From Pogonophryne albipinna (lineage: Eukaryota > Chordata > Actinopteri > Perciformes > Artedidraconidae), in assembly GCA_028583405.1 (NCBI GenBank), contig CM053243.1, positions 19,881,550-19,945,549 of the forward strand: a stretch of 64,000 nt of DNA, read 5' to 3'. The translations under genes were made by a program, and so were the position numbers. The notes beneath the pieces are model-generated. The model was given only the letters and a program-made list of their open reading frames with translations. It ran no database searches and had not been told where the DNA came from. This document shows positions 54,501 to 64,000 of this stretch, one piece after another (positions within the stretch are counted from its first letter, which is position 1; every line of letters begins with the position of its first letter).

Positions 54501-57500
54501 TGATGATATTTGCTCTTCTTTTTCTGACTCACCTTTACTCACCGCTGGGTCACCAGACACTCCATCCACCCACACACTAACCTCCTTTTCCCCTCTCTCT
54601 CCAAGTGAGGTTCTTACCCTCATTACCTCTGCCCGTCCTACCACCTGTCCTCTGGACCCTATCCCTTCAAACCTCCTTCAGACTATCGCTCCTGATATTC
54701 TACCGTTCCTCACCCATTTCATCAACACTTCTCTAACTTCTGGTCACTTTCCAAATAGTCTTAAGGAGGCAAGAGTAAACCCTCTCCTAAAGAAACCCAC
54801 TCTCAACCCGTCTGATGTTATAAACTACAGGCCTGTCTCTCTACTCCCGTTCCTGTCTAAAACACTTGAACTGCTGTCTTTAAACAACTCTCCTGTTATC
54901 TCCATCAGAACAACCGTCTGGATCCGCACCAGTCTGGTTTCAAGGCAGGTCACTCCACAGAAACTGCTCTCATTGCTGTCACTGAGGAACTGCACACTGC
55001 AAAAGCAGCCTCCCTCTCCTCTGTCATCATCCTGTTGGACCTGTCAGCTGCATTCGACACGGTGAACCATCAGATCCTCCTTCGCACTCTCCAAGAACTT
55101 GGAGTTTCAGGCTCTGCACTTTCCCTCCTCACCTCATACCTCAAAGACCGTACCTACAGGGTAACTTGGAGAGGGTCCGAGTCCGACCCTTGTCCATTAA
55201 CTACAGGGGTCCCTCAGGGCTCTGTTCTTGGTCCCCTCCTCTTCTCCCTGTACACAAACTCGCTCGGATCAGTCATTAGCCCGCATGGTTTTTCATACCA
55301 CTGCTACGCTGACGACACCCAATTAATTCTATCCTTCCCCCGCTCAGAGACCCAGGTCGTCGCACGCATCTCTGCTTGTCTAGCTGACATCTCTCAGTGG
55401 ATGTCTGCTCATCACCTCAAGCTCAACCTTGACAAGACTGAACTGCTTTTCCTTCCGGGAAAAGATTGTCCCACTCTTGACCTGACAATCAACATCGGCA
55501 CCTCTGTTGTTTCCCCGACTCAGACTGCAAGGAATCTGGGTGTGATCCTAGATAACAACCTGTCCTTCGCTGCAAACATCGCTGCTACAACCCGTTGCTG
55601 CAGATACACGCTTTACAACATCAGGAAGATTCGTCCCCAGCTGACCCAGAAAGCCACGCAGGTTCTGGTCCAGACTCTCGTCACCTCACGCCTAGACTAC
55701 TGCAACTCCCTCCTGGCTGGTCTACCTGCATGTGCCATCCGACCTCTGCAGCTCATCCAGAATGCAGCGGCTCGTCTGGTCTTCAACCTTCCTAAATTTT
55801 CCCACACCACTCCGCTCCCTTCACTGGCTTCCGGTAACTGCTAGAATCCACTTCAAGACAATGGTACTTGCGTACCATGCTGCGAATGGATCTGGCCCTT
55901 CCTACATCCAGGACATGGTTAAACTGTACACCCCAGCGCGTGCACTACGCTCTGCATCAGCCAAACGACTCGCTGCACCCTCGCTGCGAGGGGGACCCAA
56001 GTTCCCATCAGCAAAAACACGTGGGTTTGCTATCCTGGCTCCAAAATGGTGGAATGAGCTCCCCATTGACATCAGGACAGCAGAAAGCCTGCACATCTTC
56101 CGGCGCAGACTGAAAACTCATCTCTTTCGACTCCACCTCGAGCGATAGAATTACTAACAAAGAACTGCTAACAGAGCACTTATATACTAATAAAGGACTG
56201 GCTTATCTATAGCCAGTTGAGTAGCACTTGAAATGTTTGGCTCTATGAAACCTGATGTACTTATATGATTCTGTTTTCTTCAAGGTTGTGTCTTCCTGGT
56301 CGAATGTACTTATTGTAAGTTGCTTTGGATAAAAGCGTCAGCTAAATGCAATGTAATGTAATGTAATGTAATGTGTCTTTCTTTTTTTTAAGGGCATGAC
56401 CGGAATGAGGGTAATTGAACCGGTGTGTATTAAAAACGTCATGACATCACACTTTATATAAAGTATACTACATAAGGATGACCAAAGCCCCGGCCAACCT
56501 CTGCTACTCCTCTTGGCTCCACAAACAGTTTTTGATACTGGGATATTCTGCTAAATTAAGTAGCATTAACAGCTGCACAATAATACTGCAATTCTGCTAT
56601 TGGCAAACAATCATTTCTCTAATACTCAAACATATTGGCTGCATAGGCCCTTATGGAGCTCTAATAATTGTGTTCTCTTGTCGTTGCACCTCCCTTTGCT
56701 GCTGTAGCAATGCAAATTCCCCACTGTGGGACTTTAGGATTATCTTGTCTTATTTTTCATCTTAACATTGACTGTCCAACACTTATTTTCTTAGAAAAAA
56801 TTATTATTATATTGTTGTTAAACAGCATAGTGCTCGCACAGTAAATAAAGTGAAGTACGACATTGGCTGGTTCCTCGTTGTACTTTCACAATTTTGGCAC
56901 TTGGCAAGTGTTTTCATTGTGAAATTCATACTGTAAATATCTACAGACTAACATAAACATGTATTTTTCCACACAAACCCTGGGAGTTCTTGAACCGGAT
57001 TATCACCAACCATCAGACATATTTTTGCCAAAAAAAAGGTATTCATGGTCCTCAGAGGATTTCTAAAAAGCCTTTCCAAAATGTAACTGCTTGATGCAGC
57101 CATTCTTCCCAGAGCTGGACCCTTCCTTTTTTCTGCATGAATGCCACCTTCAAGTCAAAATAACATTTTAAGGTCCCGTATTTGTAATCATTTCTGTAAA
57201 TTACTCAGGACAAGAAATAAACCCATCAGGAAACAATAGTGCTTAAGCTTTATATGCTGAAATCACAAAATAACAAACAATATTTTAAAGTTATGTGAAA
57301 GGTGTAATACAAAATGTCATTTGCAGATTTGTTCAAATATTTCACAGATACTCACCAGAATGTTTTCCACTTTTGATTGAACAGATTTGCTGTAAAAAAA
57401 GAGAGAAAATATAAATGAGTATGAAGCTGTTGTAACATGAGCGCTTGAGTCTAAAGTCTATTTATTTATAAAGCAGAGGAATGTTTGGTATGAGACGACC

Positions 57501-60500
57501 CTCCCCTCAGCATCTCAGGTCATGTATCCCACCACCAGGAACACATGTTGTCAAATGTAAAATAGACACAGCCACAGACATTGTCTCTGACAGAAGAACA
57601 CAGGCATCCATTTCCAGTTACCCAGGAAACCTACTATATGTCTGTTTCATCCCATTTAATGTTGAAGGAATACATTGATAAAAATATGGACTTTCACCTT
57701 TTTAATTTATTCATATGTTTTAACAATAAGTTGAACTATATTTTAAGAAAAGCAAATGTTTTATTGTGATTCCTGATTTTATATCGATATACTCACAGCT
57801 ATTGTGTATTCTACGATATAAGGAGGCCAGTCAATTCCATACTGTATATACACTGGTAGGGCTGAACAATAAAAGGTCATTTATGAAGTCATTTTTGGTA
57901 AATAAACAGATATTAACGTGTCTTTTTGCTGTTTTCAGTATACTGCTTGAATCCAACATATTGTTGTTGAATTTGAAAATGAATGGGAATAATTATTTAA
58001 TTTATGAAACAACAAAAAAGGCACCAATAAAACAAGAATGAAAGAAAAATACATTTTCCATCATGATGACGATAGAAAAGACAAGTTTTTGCAGCCCTAC
58101 ATGCAGTACCAGCCGGACAAAAGACGCAGAGCAAATGATCTTTGCAACCAGTATTTTGCACAATATACTAGTGTAAATGCAATGCCCCATACCTCGGAGC
58201 CCTTTTTTAACGCAAAAAAAGTGTAGAAGACAGATTTAAACCAATGATACATTGCTCAGAGTCCGGCCAGATACAAGACTATCACTTGTCCTGGTCTAAA
58301 TCCTAATCTGCAGAAAGGTAAAGTTGTTGTTGTGCTTGCTGTGAGACATAAGACAGGTCACATTTAAAGACTCTTACTTGGCGACACCAGGCAGGGCAGA
58401 ATCAGGAGTTGCTCTAAGCCACGACGACAACAATTCACTTTAATTCACTGTTACTAGGGAGCCACGGATGTTCCCATGCTAAAAGGCCATCGTTGAGCTG
58501 TTTGTTGGGCCGATTTGGCACCTCAAGCATTAAATGGATAAAAGAACTGATACAACAACACTGTGTAAAATATCCAGGTGTAACTCAGCCTCTGATTGGG
58601 CGGCTTGAATGAAAGCCAGCAGGAACAGTGGTGTGCACTAAAGACTATCACTCCATGTGATGACAGAGCGAGGGTGTAGTTGCAAATAAACTTGCTGACC
58701 TCGACTAAGACAGTCACACTCTACCGTGAACCACTCAGCTGCTCAAGTAAACGTCAATATTTATGCTCTAATCCACTTAAAGGTTAAAGATTTAGGGAGA
58801 AGGACACATTTTCAATATCCCCTCATGTTAGCAGCGGAGTGATGCGTTTCTGTGGAGGTTTCCCTGCAGACGCTTCATCTCTGAACTGTTGTGCTTTTGA
58901 GTAGTTCAGCCTCTTGACATTTAATGGCTGTTTGACATTTAAATGATAGTACTTGAGTTCATATACATTCAGAAATAAAAGGTATTGTCGGTTAGAACAC
59001 AGCCTGAAATAACAGCAACCACAGACAATACACTATCAAATACACTTTTTTTTCTAATATGTGGTAGTGTAACACTTGAACTTCTCTCTTATTTCACAGC
59101 AGACAGATACTCAATTTTAAAACATAGGCTTACATTCAGTGTTTTTTTTTTGTATTATGCAAGTTGCAGTAGGTGGTGGATCCTCCTAATTTTAAATAGG
59201 TTACTTCATACTTCATGTTGACTTGACTTATAGTCATGTGATTCTGTGTGGTTTATTTATTTGTAAAGTTATTTGTACCCTTAAACCAGGCAATGACGTC
59301 TGAGTGTAGTGAACACTTTTAAATAAACTGGTATGAAAATGATTTGGATAACATCATGGCCATGTCTGGTATGTGTGAGATAAAAATGCCATTATATTTA
59401 TGTTTCAAGGGTTAGGCACAGTTACAATGGTGTGAAACTGAGATATTACGAGTATTATGAGTCGGTTTACACACTGCTACAGGAGCTACATAACGGAGCT
59501 GTTGCTTTCTGTCGGTAGTGTTCTGATGATGGAAATAGAGGGAACTTGAATGTAAATAGCTGCTGCTGCGACAACGCCTTCAGCTCATCAGTAAATTAGA
59601 AAGAGATGAGGAAGTGAAGGAAAGGATGAACTAGTACCTTTACTGAAGGAAAGTAGCAACATGAGTCCTGAAATCAAAATGTTTCTTGAGTAAAATACAC
59701 TGAACTATGCAGGCACAATGACCCTGTCAAATGTAAGGTATCAGGTTACAGCTGCAAGAATGCAATCAATTCGCAATTGTTAGAATGTTCAATTGGTTTC
59801 ATAATTTTTTAAGAAAGTAATTTCTCAGTTTTCATAGACAAAACATCTAATTGATTTACTGAGAAAATAATTGTCATCTATCAATTAATTGACAATGAAA
59901 ATATTCATTAGTTGCAGCCCTAATATTACAATATTAACTTATTATTACAATATGAAACGGGTGCATTTAAGTGTAAGCAACATTTCAATGTTGAAATTGG
60001 ATGGAAGCATTTACACTACATATTCTGTGTGTAGGTTATTGTGCAGCAATGTGTCATCACATTATATATCAGGGTTCCTACCCCTTTTTATTATTTCAAG
60101 ATTTTCCAGAGCCCTACATCTGTTATATATTCCACCCTTGTTCATGTCAAGCCCTGACCCTAAAGAATAAAAAGTTATTGATCCCAAGAAGATCTGTTTT
60201 ACTGTTAAGTTAGCAACATGTTCATGTTGAGTCAGTCAATGATGGTGGAATGTGTATTAGCATCTACTCTAGTACCATTGAGTAATTTAATGCAAGTCGT
60301 ACTTCAACTTCACTGCATTTTAGAATAAAGTGTTACTTATTACTCCTGAAGGCTAGATACTTTACAGATTAATATTGCTCATGCTTAACACACAATTGGT
60401 GATTAAAATATGAGAACCTGTTACTATTTAAACTATTTCCCAGTATAAAAAGTATAAATAACTCTAGAAATTATAATAATATAATCAAATGTAAGCTATA

Positions 60501-61214
60501 ATTTAGGCTACAGTGGGTAACCCTAACCCAATATGGAGTCATTTCATGTCTGTATACCGGACTTGTTATGAACTAGTAATATATTATTTTCACTCTATGG
60601 TACTGCTACTACTACTCAGGTAAACACAGTGGTGGAATGTAACTCAAGAAATGCACTTTACTAACTTTGTTTTAGTTGAATCTTACTGTATATTTTAATG
60701 TTCTTTTATAACTATTTAGATTGTGTGTCCTTTTATGAAAACGATGTTGTTAGTATCATTATTTGTACTTGTATTATAAGTGGTTCCACCTGTAACAGTA
60801 TTAATGCATTAGTTATATAGTAAAACAACAATATATATATATAACAATGTCATACTTACACGGGGACTTCTCAACGACAACGGCTTACTTTTTATGCTAG
60901 TTTGGCTAATAACACTGATATTTACTCTGAGTAACCTTTTGCATGCAGCAGTACCACTAATTAATAGGCTATTATAACACTGTGGAGTAACACCACTTCC
61001 ACCTGCCTTTACGATCAAAAACTATAAAAGGAATCCCTTCCCTTTAAGCATGTAAGCATGTAAGCACAGTATGTATGAGTACAGCTCCTCACCAGATGGA
61101 GTTCTTGATCCGGAGCTGCAGCGCGCTGGCCTCGGCGCCCTGCAGCCCGGTGAGCAGGCCGGGCATGCTGCTCGCCCCGCGGTCCGGCGGCGGCTGCTGG
61201 TCCTCCTCGGCCAT
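45390..61214 (-). CDS. rfx7: RFX7 winged-helix transcription factor (9 coding exons)
   Basis: RFX7 binds X-box DNA and in mammals is a p53-linked regulator that recruits ankyrin-repeat partners such as ANKRA2/RFXANK. Exons joined: 61093-61214, 57356-57389, 53001-53086, 52615-52737, 51186-51302, 50427-50511, 49917-50130, 49049-49326, 45390-48572. Phases agree and the sum is 4242 nt: 1413 aa plus TGA. Human RFX7 is of similar size (about 1360-1460 aa). The start [11 protein letters not shown] matches the family N-terminus MAEEQQQPPP. All introns are GT-AG except the one between exons 5 and 6, which is AT-AC. The large introns hold an antisense LINE and old repeat fragments. Fish often carry two rfx7 paralogues; I cannot tell which one this is. 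Confidence 0.96.
49049..50130 (-). CDS. rfx7: RFX7 exons 7-8: conserved region after the DNA-binding domain
   Basis: Exon 7 (49917-50130, residues 190-260) encodes a helical block with [17 protein letters not shown] and [20 protein letters not shown], matching the conserved block that follows the winged helix in RFX7. Exon 8 (49049-49326, residues 261-353) carries a highly charged coiled segment, [19 protein letters not shown], then a Pro/Ser-rich stretch ending in QSPLT. The donor of exon 7 is GTCAGT and that of exon 8 is GTGAGA, both acceptable. Confidence 0.93.
50165..50330. repeat. Fragment of widespread fish repeat in RFX7 intron 6
   Basis: Contains CTTGATTAATCGTAATGC, AATGCTGCTTTTAGCTTCAC and TTTGGGTTTTGGCTTGTC, related to the family described at 32910-33170. 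Assigned from memory. Confidence 0.45.
50427..53086 (-). CDS. rfx7: RFX7 exons 3-6: dimer-like helix, RFX winged-helix domain and PxLPxL motif
   Basis: Exon 3 (53001-53086) encodes [19 protein letters not shown], the conserved helix before the DNA-binding domain. Exons 4-6 (52615-52737, 51186-51302, 50427-50511) encode the winged helix, about residues 95-170: [59 protein letters not shown], with the basic residues that contact the X-box. Directly after it, residues 176-181 read PSLPTL, a PxLPxL motif known in RFX5/RFX7 to bind the ankyrin repeats of RFXANK and ANKRA2. The exon 5/6 join falls inside KSKYCYSG and is made by a U12-type AT-AC intron (50512-51185). Confidence 0.95.
50512..51185 (-). 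other. rfx7: U12-type AT-AC (minor spliceosome) intron in RFX7
   Basis: The intron begins ATATCCTTC on the minus strand (5' end at 51185) and ends AC (50512-50513). The branch-site sequence TTCTTAAC lies just upstream, with its adenosine about 11 nt from the 3' end. All three fit the U12 AT-AC consensus. No GT-AG alternative gives the conserved peptide: the first downstream GT would add residues and stop codons. With AT-AC splicing the frame reads [10 protein letters not shown] exactly as in RFX proteins. Confidence 0.93.
54314..56375 (+). mobile_element. L2-like LINE, 5'-truncated, antisense in RFX7 intron 2
   Basis: Frames encode the reverse transcriptase: [67 protein letters not shown], then the catalytic HCYADDTQL (near 55300), and the C-terminal [15 protein letters not shown] and [16 protein letters not shown] ending at 56148. 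The tail is TTGCTTTGGATAAAAGCG then a short ATGTA array (56340-56373), typical of fish L2 elements. The endonuclease part is missing. Frame breaks near 54870 and 55812 split the reading frame in three, so it is dead but fairly young. It lies between RFX7 exons 3 and 2. Confidence 0.9.
57390..61092. other. RFX7 intron 1
   Basis: About 3.7 kb of AT-rich DNA between exons 1 and 2. It holds the repeat at 59745-59925, pieces of the TACTTGAGTA-type repeat near 60240-60440 and 60629-60660, and a repeat-like patch near 60070 (CAGGGTTCCTACCCC). I see no gene in it. Confidence 0.55.
59745..59925. repeat. Fragment of the same fish repeat, with both ends, in RFX7 intron 1
   Basis: Begins GGTTACAGCTGCAAGAATGC and ends TTCATTAGTTGCAGCCCTAA, so the CTGCAA-type ends point in opposite directions. 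The interior has AATTAATTGACAATG and CTAATTGATTTACTGAG. Probably a short non-autonomous element; related to the fragments at 32910 and 50165. Confidence 0.5.
61093..61214 (-). CDS. rfx7: RFX7 exon 1 coding part
   Basis: Starts [13 protein letters not shown] and reads [17 protein letters not shown], ending TG before the donor. The next exon (57356-57389) supplies C and [11 protein letters not shown], matching NSICKTVQSKVDCIL of human RFX7 as I recall it. The segment is GC-rich with many CpG, consistent with a promoter CpG island. The ATG at 61214 is the first in frame in this exon. Confidence 0.9.
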
Positions 61215-62170
61215 CACGTTGGGCCTCGGGGTGGGTGTGCACTGGGCTGGGCTGGACGGGAGGCGTGGGAGGGTGTTCTCGGGCTAGACAACATGGACTG
61301 GAGGTCGTTGCGATGCTAACGGGACAGCAGCGCGCCCTGTTGTTGTTGTTGCTGCCACCCAGTCCTCCTCCGACATCGCTCGCTTCAAGTCCCGACACTT
61401 GGTGAATTAAAGACGCTGTGCAACAAAACTATGTGTCGCTGTCAGTCGCGACGTGATGCATGAATATAAATAAGTAAAGGCAGGTGTAAACAGACAGTAC
61501 ACGGACAGCTGCAAAATAAAAAAAACTAGCTAGTCCCTCCGGTGAGCTGTGCCCCTCACGTTATGGGATTTCTCTGCATGTGCATGGTGAGTAGTAGCTA
61601 CTAGCTGTTGGGACGACGCATGCGCACTAGACCCCCAGCATTAAAAAACAACATCTAAGCAGGAGACGTTACTGAGCACGTTACTATGAAATTTGGGAAT
61701 GTACACATGGATATTATTACTTTAGACCCAGCAATAAAACAAACATACATCTAAAGTTAATATGAATCATAATAATATAAATATTAACAATTATTATTAT
61801 TACTTATTGAAATGTTGTTAGTTGTGGGCTGGACTATCAAAGTACACTGACTTCAATTCTACATGTTAATAATCTGTACAGACTACTTAATTCTTCGTAC
61901 CACTGGTACACTCTGTTCCATAGCTGCCATAGCACCAATTTCAGTCTGCATATCATTTTCAAAAGGCCAGTGTTTCACGACATTACATGCTTTTGTTAAA
62001 TTAGTCTATTTCATATTTGATGAATGTCATTCCTCAGAGAAAACTATTTTTTCACGAAACAAATCAATCATTATTCGCCTTTAGATGTCCTTAAAGGGTT
62101 ACCGTACTGGGCGCATTGAACGAGTAGTTGCCATGCAACCAGACCCGTATATTTTCCCTGTTTAGTGACA
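61215..62170. promoter_or_regulatory. Head-to-head promoter region of rfx7 and tex9
   Basis: The RFX7 and TEX9 start codons are only about 956 bp apart on opposite strands, so both promoters must lie here or in the first exons. CpG-rich sequence extends from the RFX7 exon to about 61330. An NRF1-like ACGCATGCGCA lies at 61616-61626. An X-box-like palindrome lies at 62127-62139, 31 bp before the TEX9 ATG. The middle (61690-61860) is AT-rich. No TATA box is obvious for either gene. Confidence 0.6.
62127..62139. promoter_or_regulatory. X-box-like RFX binding site upstream of tex9
   Basis: The sequence is GTTGCCATGCAAC: half sites GTTGC and GCAAC as a perfect inverted repeat with a 3-bp centre. 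The RFX X-box consensus is GTNRCC, 0-3 bases, RGYAAC, and this site fits except for one half-site base. X-boxes drive cilium genes in animals. The site is 31 bp from the TEX9 ATG, so within or next to its 5' leader. Confidence 0.6.
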
Positions 62171-64000
62171 ATGGCCGAAAGAAGTTTTGATAAAAAGCTC
62201 CGGCCATCTCAGCCTGGCGTCTCTCAGGTTTGAAACGTTAATGTGTCATGTTTGCCTATCCTAGGTTTTAACTGAACTGTTTGTTTGCCACCAAAAGGTT
62301 TAAACCGATTTATTTATTTCCAACAGGTGTAGTTGCTCGCCAACATACATCAACACACAAGCTAACGTTACGCTACTTCCGCTAGCAGTGTAATTGTTTT
62401 CCGCTAACATTATAATCATTGTACTCTAACCGAACAGAAAGTGCAAACCCATAAACCAATATCTTACAGGTATTATAATATGTTATACAGTTTATCATAA
62501 AACCCCTTTCGATCAATTACTTCATCCTAGGTGTGCAGCTATTTTACAGTATTAATCACTTTTTATGGAGGTACCACTTCTAGTTTATGGCTTTCAGTTA
62601 TATTAATAGGGAAGATCTGTGACAACTTTTCTAAAAGTGTGTGAGTGCAGGGGCTGTAAGGCAAAGATCAGTATTGATATTTGATGGTTAAAAAATCAGA
62701 TTATGAACTATCTGTTAATGTGTGTTTTCTTAAATAAAAAAACATGAATAAACATAAAACATATTTTTGTGTACTGAGCGGGACATTTATAGTTTAAAGA
62801 AAACAGAGCTTACTGTGCTTATGTACAAATAATATAACAATGTATAATGGGTTTAATTTGTAACGCACTTCATATTTGAAGTCAAATCCCCAAAAGTGCT
62901 ACAAGCAGTTAGCAGTGAGCATGGAACAATATAAAACAGCACACAACACGGTAGAATGAATAGTAAAAAAAAGAAAGCAGTATCAGTCCGGCTTACAAGG
63001 TGTGATGGTCAATTGCTAATTAATTTAGATCATAATCCAATTTTAGACCTTTGTGAAATATTGACTTAGAAAATCCATGTTACCAAGTCTGCCTCTCTGT
63101 CTTGTTTAGCCCAAGAAACGCCCATCCTCGTGCACTAAGGCCGAGAGGTCGAAGAGGATTGAAGTACGACCACAGGTCAAATCTGCCTCAGGCCCAACGA
63201 AAAATCACACAGATGACCTTTTGGCCAAGGAAGAACAATACAAGTAAGACCTCCTGTTCCAAAAGACATTTCATATTTTTTTCAAGTTTTCAAGAAGCAC
63301 TGATCTACATCTTTATTTATTTATTTTTCTTCAGACTCATGAATGCAGAGCTGGAAGCCAAAACAGCTGAACTAGTAAGACAGGCAGAACAACTTATGGT
63401 AAGTTATCAACATGTTCACACCAGTGTGTTGTAAAAGCAACACACATTCTTTTTGTAATTTGGCAAGTGAAAACTGCCTTAAAAAATGAACCTCCCTATT
63501 GGTGTTTATCCAAATTTAGAGAGACCAGAATGAAGTTCTGTCAAAACCCTTATCTACCCTCCTGCTTTCGAACATTGAGGATGAAGAGAGGTCAAGGTAA
63601 TAGATAGATCAGATCTTTGGAGGATTGGGCATGACACAATAATTACTGTTCAATTTTAAAAGGTCTAAACTTATTCCAGAGAAAGAACCTATGCAACAAA
63701 ATAATAAATGTATCTATAATATATATACCTAACTGTTTCCATGTATTTATCTATCTTTTCCCTTCTAGGATACCAAAGCTAAAACAGAGAACTCTGCAGG
63801 GGCCCGGTGTAAAGGTATCGTTATAATGTTTTTCTGCCTGTATTTCTGAAACAATTTCCCCAACACACACTAGTTTTCCATGGACATTTTGTCAATGCTG
63901 TAGGACTTTCTAATATGTTTTTTATGTATTATATTTGCTATATATAATATAATATACATTTACTTAGGGGGTGACCAAAAAAAGAGTCACATCAACATCA
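62171..64000 (+). CDS. tex9: TEX9 (testis-expressed protein 9), 5' part, truncated by window end
   Basis: TEX9 is a coiled-coil protein expressed in testis and ciliated tissue and linked to centriolar satellites. Exons: 62171-62227, 63110-63243, 63335-63398, 63520-63596, 63769-63814, 63968-64000 (continues). Phases agree over 411 nt (137 codons). The start MAERSFDKKLRPSQPG is followed by a basic linker and then the conserved block DDLLAKEEQYKLMNAELEAK, TAELVRQAEQLMRDQNEVLS, which matches [20 protein letters not shown] in human TEX9. The rest of the protein, mostly coiled coil, is beyond the window. It is transcribed away from rfx7. The ATG is the first in frame and directly follows the promoter X-box. 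Donor of exon 5 is GTATCG, somewhat weak. Confidence 0.93.

Overview
This is a vertebrate, almost certainly teleost fish, genomic window. It shows long AT-rich introns, GT-AG splicing, vertebrate proteins of chordate length, and fish-type transposons (a Tc1 element, an L2-like LINE, a hAT remnant and MITEs). The gene order NEDD4 - RFX7 - TEX9 matches the human 15q21.3 order as I recall it. No bacterial, viral, CRISPR or toxin content was recognised.

Layout. 1-2300: intergenic DNA with a MITE, an unidentified possible exon on the minus strand, and a dispersed repeat. 2315-37160 (minus strand): nedd4, a HECT-type E3 ubiquitin ligase. I can join 29 coding exons into an uninterrupted frame of 924 codons including the stop (2772 nt). 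The protein is C2 - WW x4 - HECT, with the catalytic cysteine at about residue 890. A large alternative 5' coding exon (22674 to about 23994) lies inside the long intron after the C2 exons. It splices in frame to exon 6 and would make the long, C2-less NEDD4 form, but its expected start is out of frame. 37161-42790: intergenic DNA holding a Tc1 element with a second transposon nested in its right inverted repeat, and a hAT deletion derivative with a perfect 8-bp target duplication. 42791-61214 (minus strand): rfx7, a winged-helix transcription factor, 9 coding exons, 4242 nt, 1413 aa. One intron in its DNA-binding domain is a clear U12-type AT-AC intron. 61215-62170: a compact head-to-head promoter region with an X-box-like palindrome. 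62171-64000 (plus strand): the 5' part of tex9, cut by the window end.

The three genes do not form an operon-like unit. NEDD4 acts in ubiquitination and trafficking of membrane proteins. RFX7 is a transcription factor linked to the p53 response and to ankyrin-repeat partners. TEX9 is a coiled-coil protein of testis and cilia. The RFX-type X-box just upstream of tex9, next to an RFX gene, is the most suggestive regulatory link. The mobile elements are all in introns or intergenic DNA, some within 30 bp of a splice donor. I found no convincing wholly new biological system; the findings are gene-structure oddities and transposon architecture.
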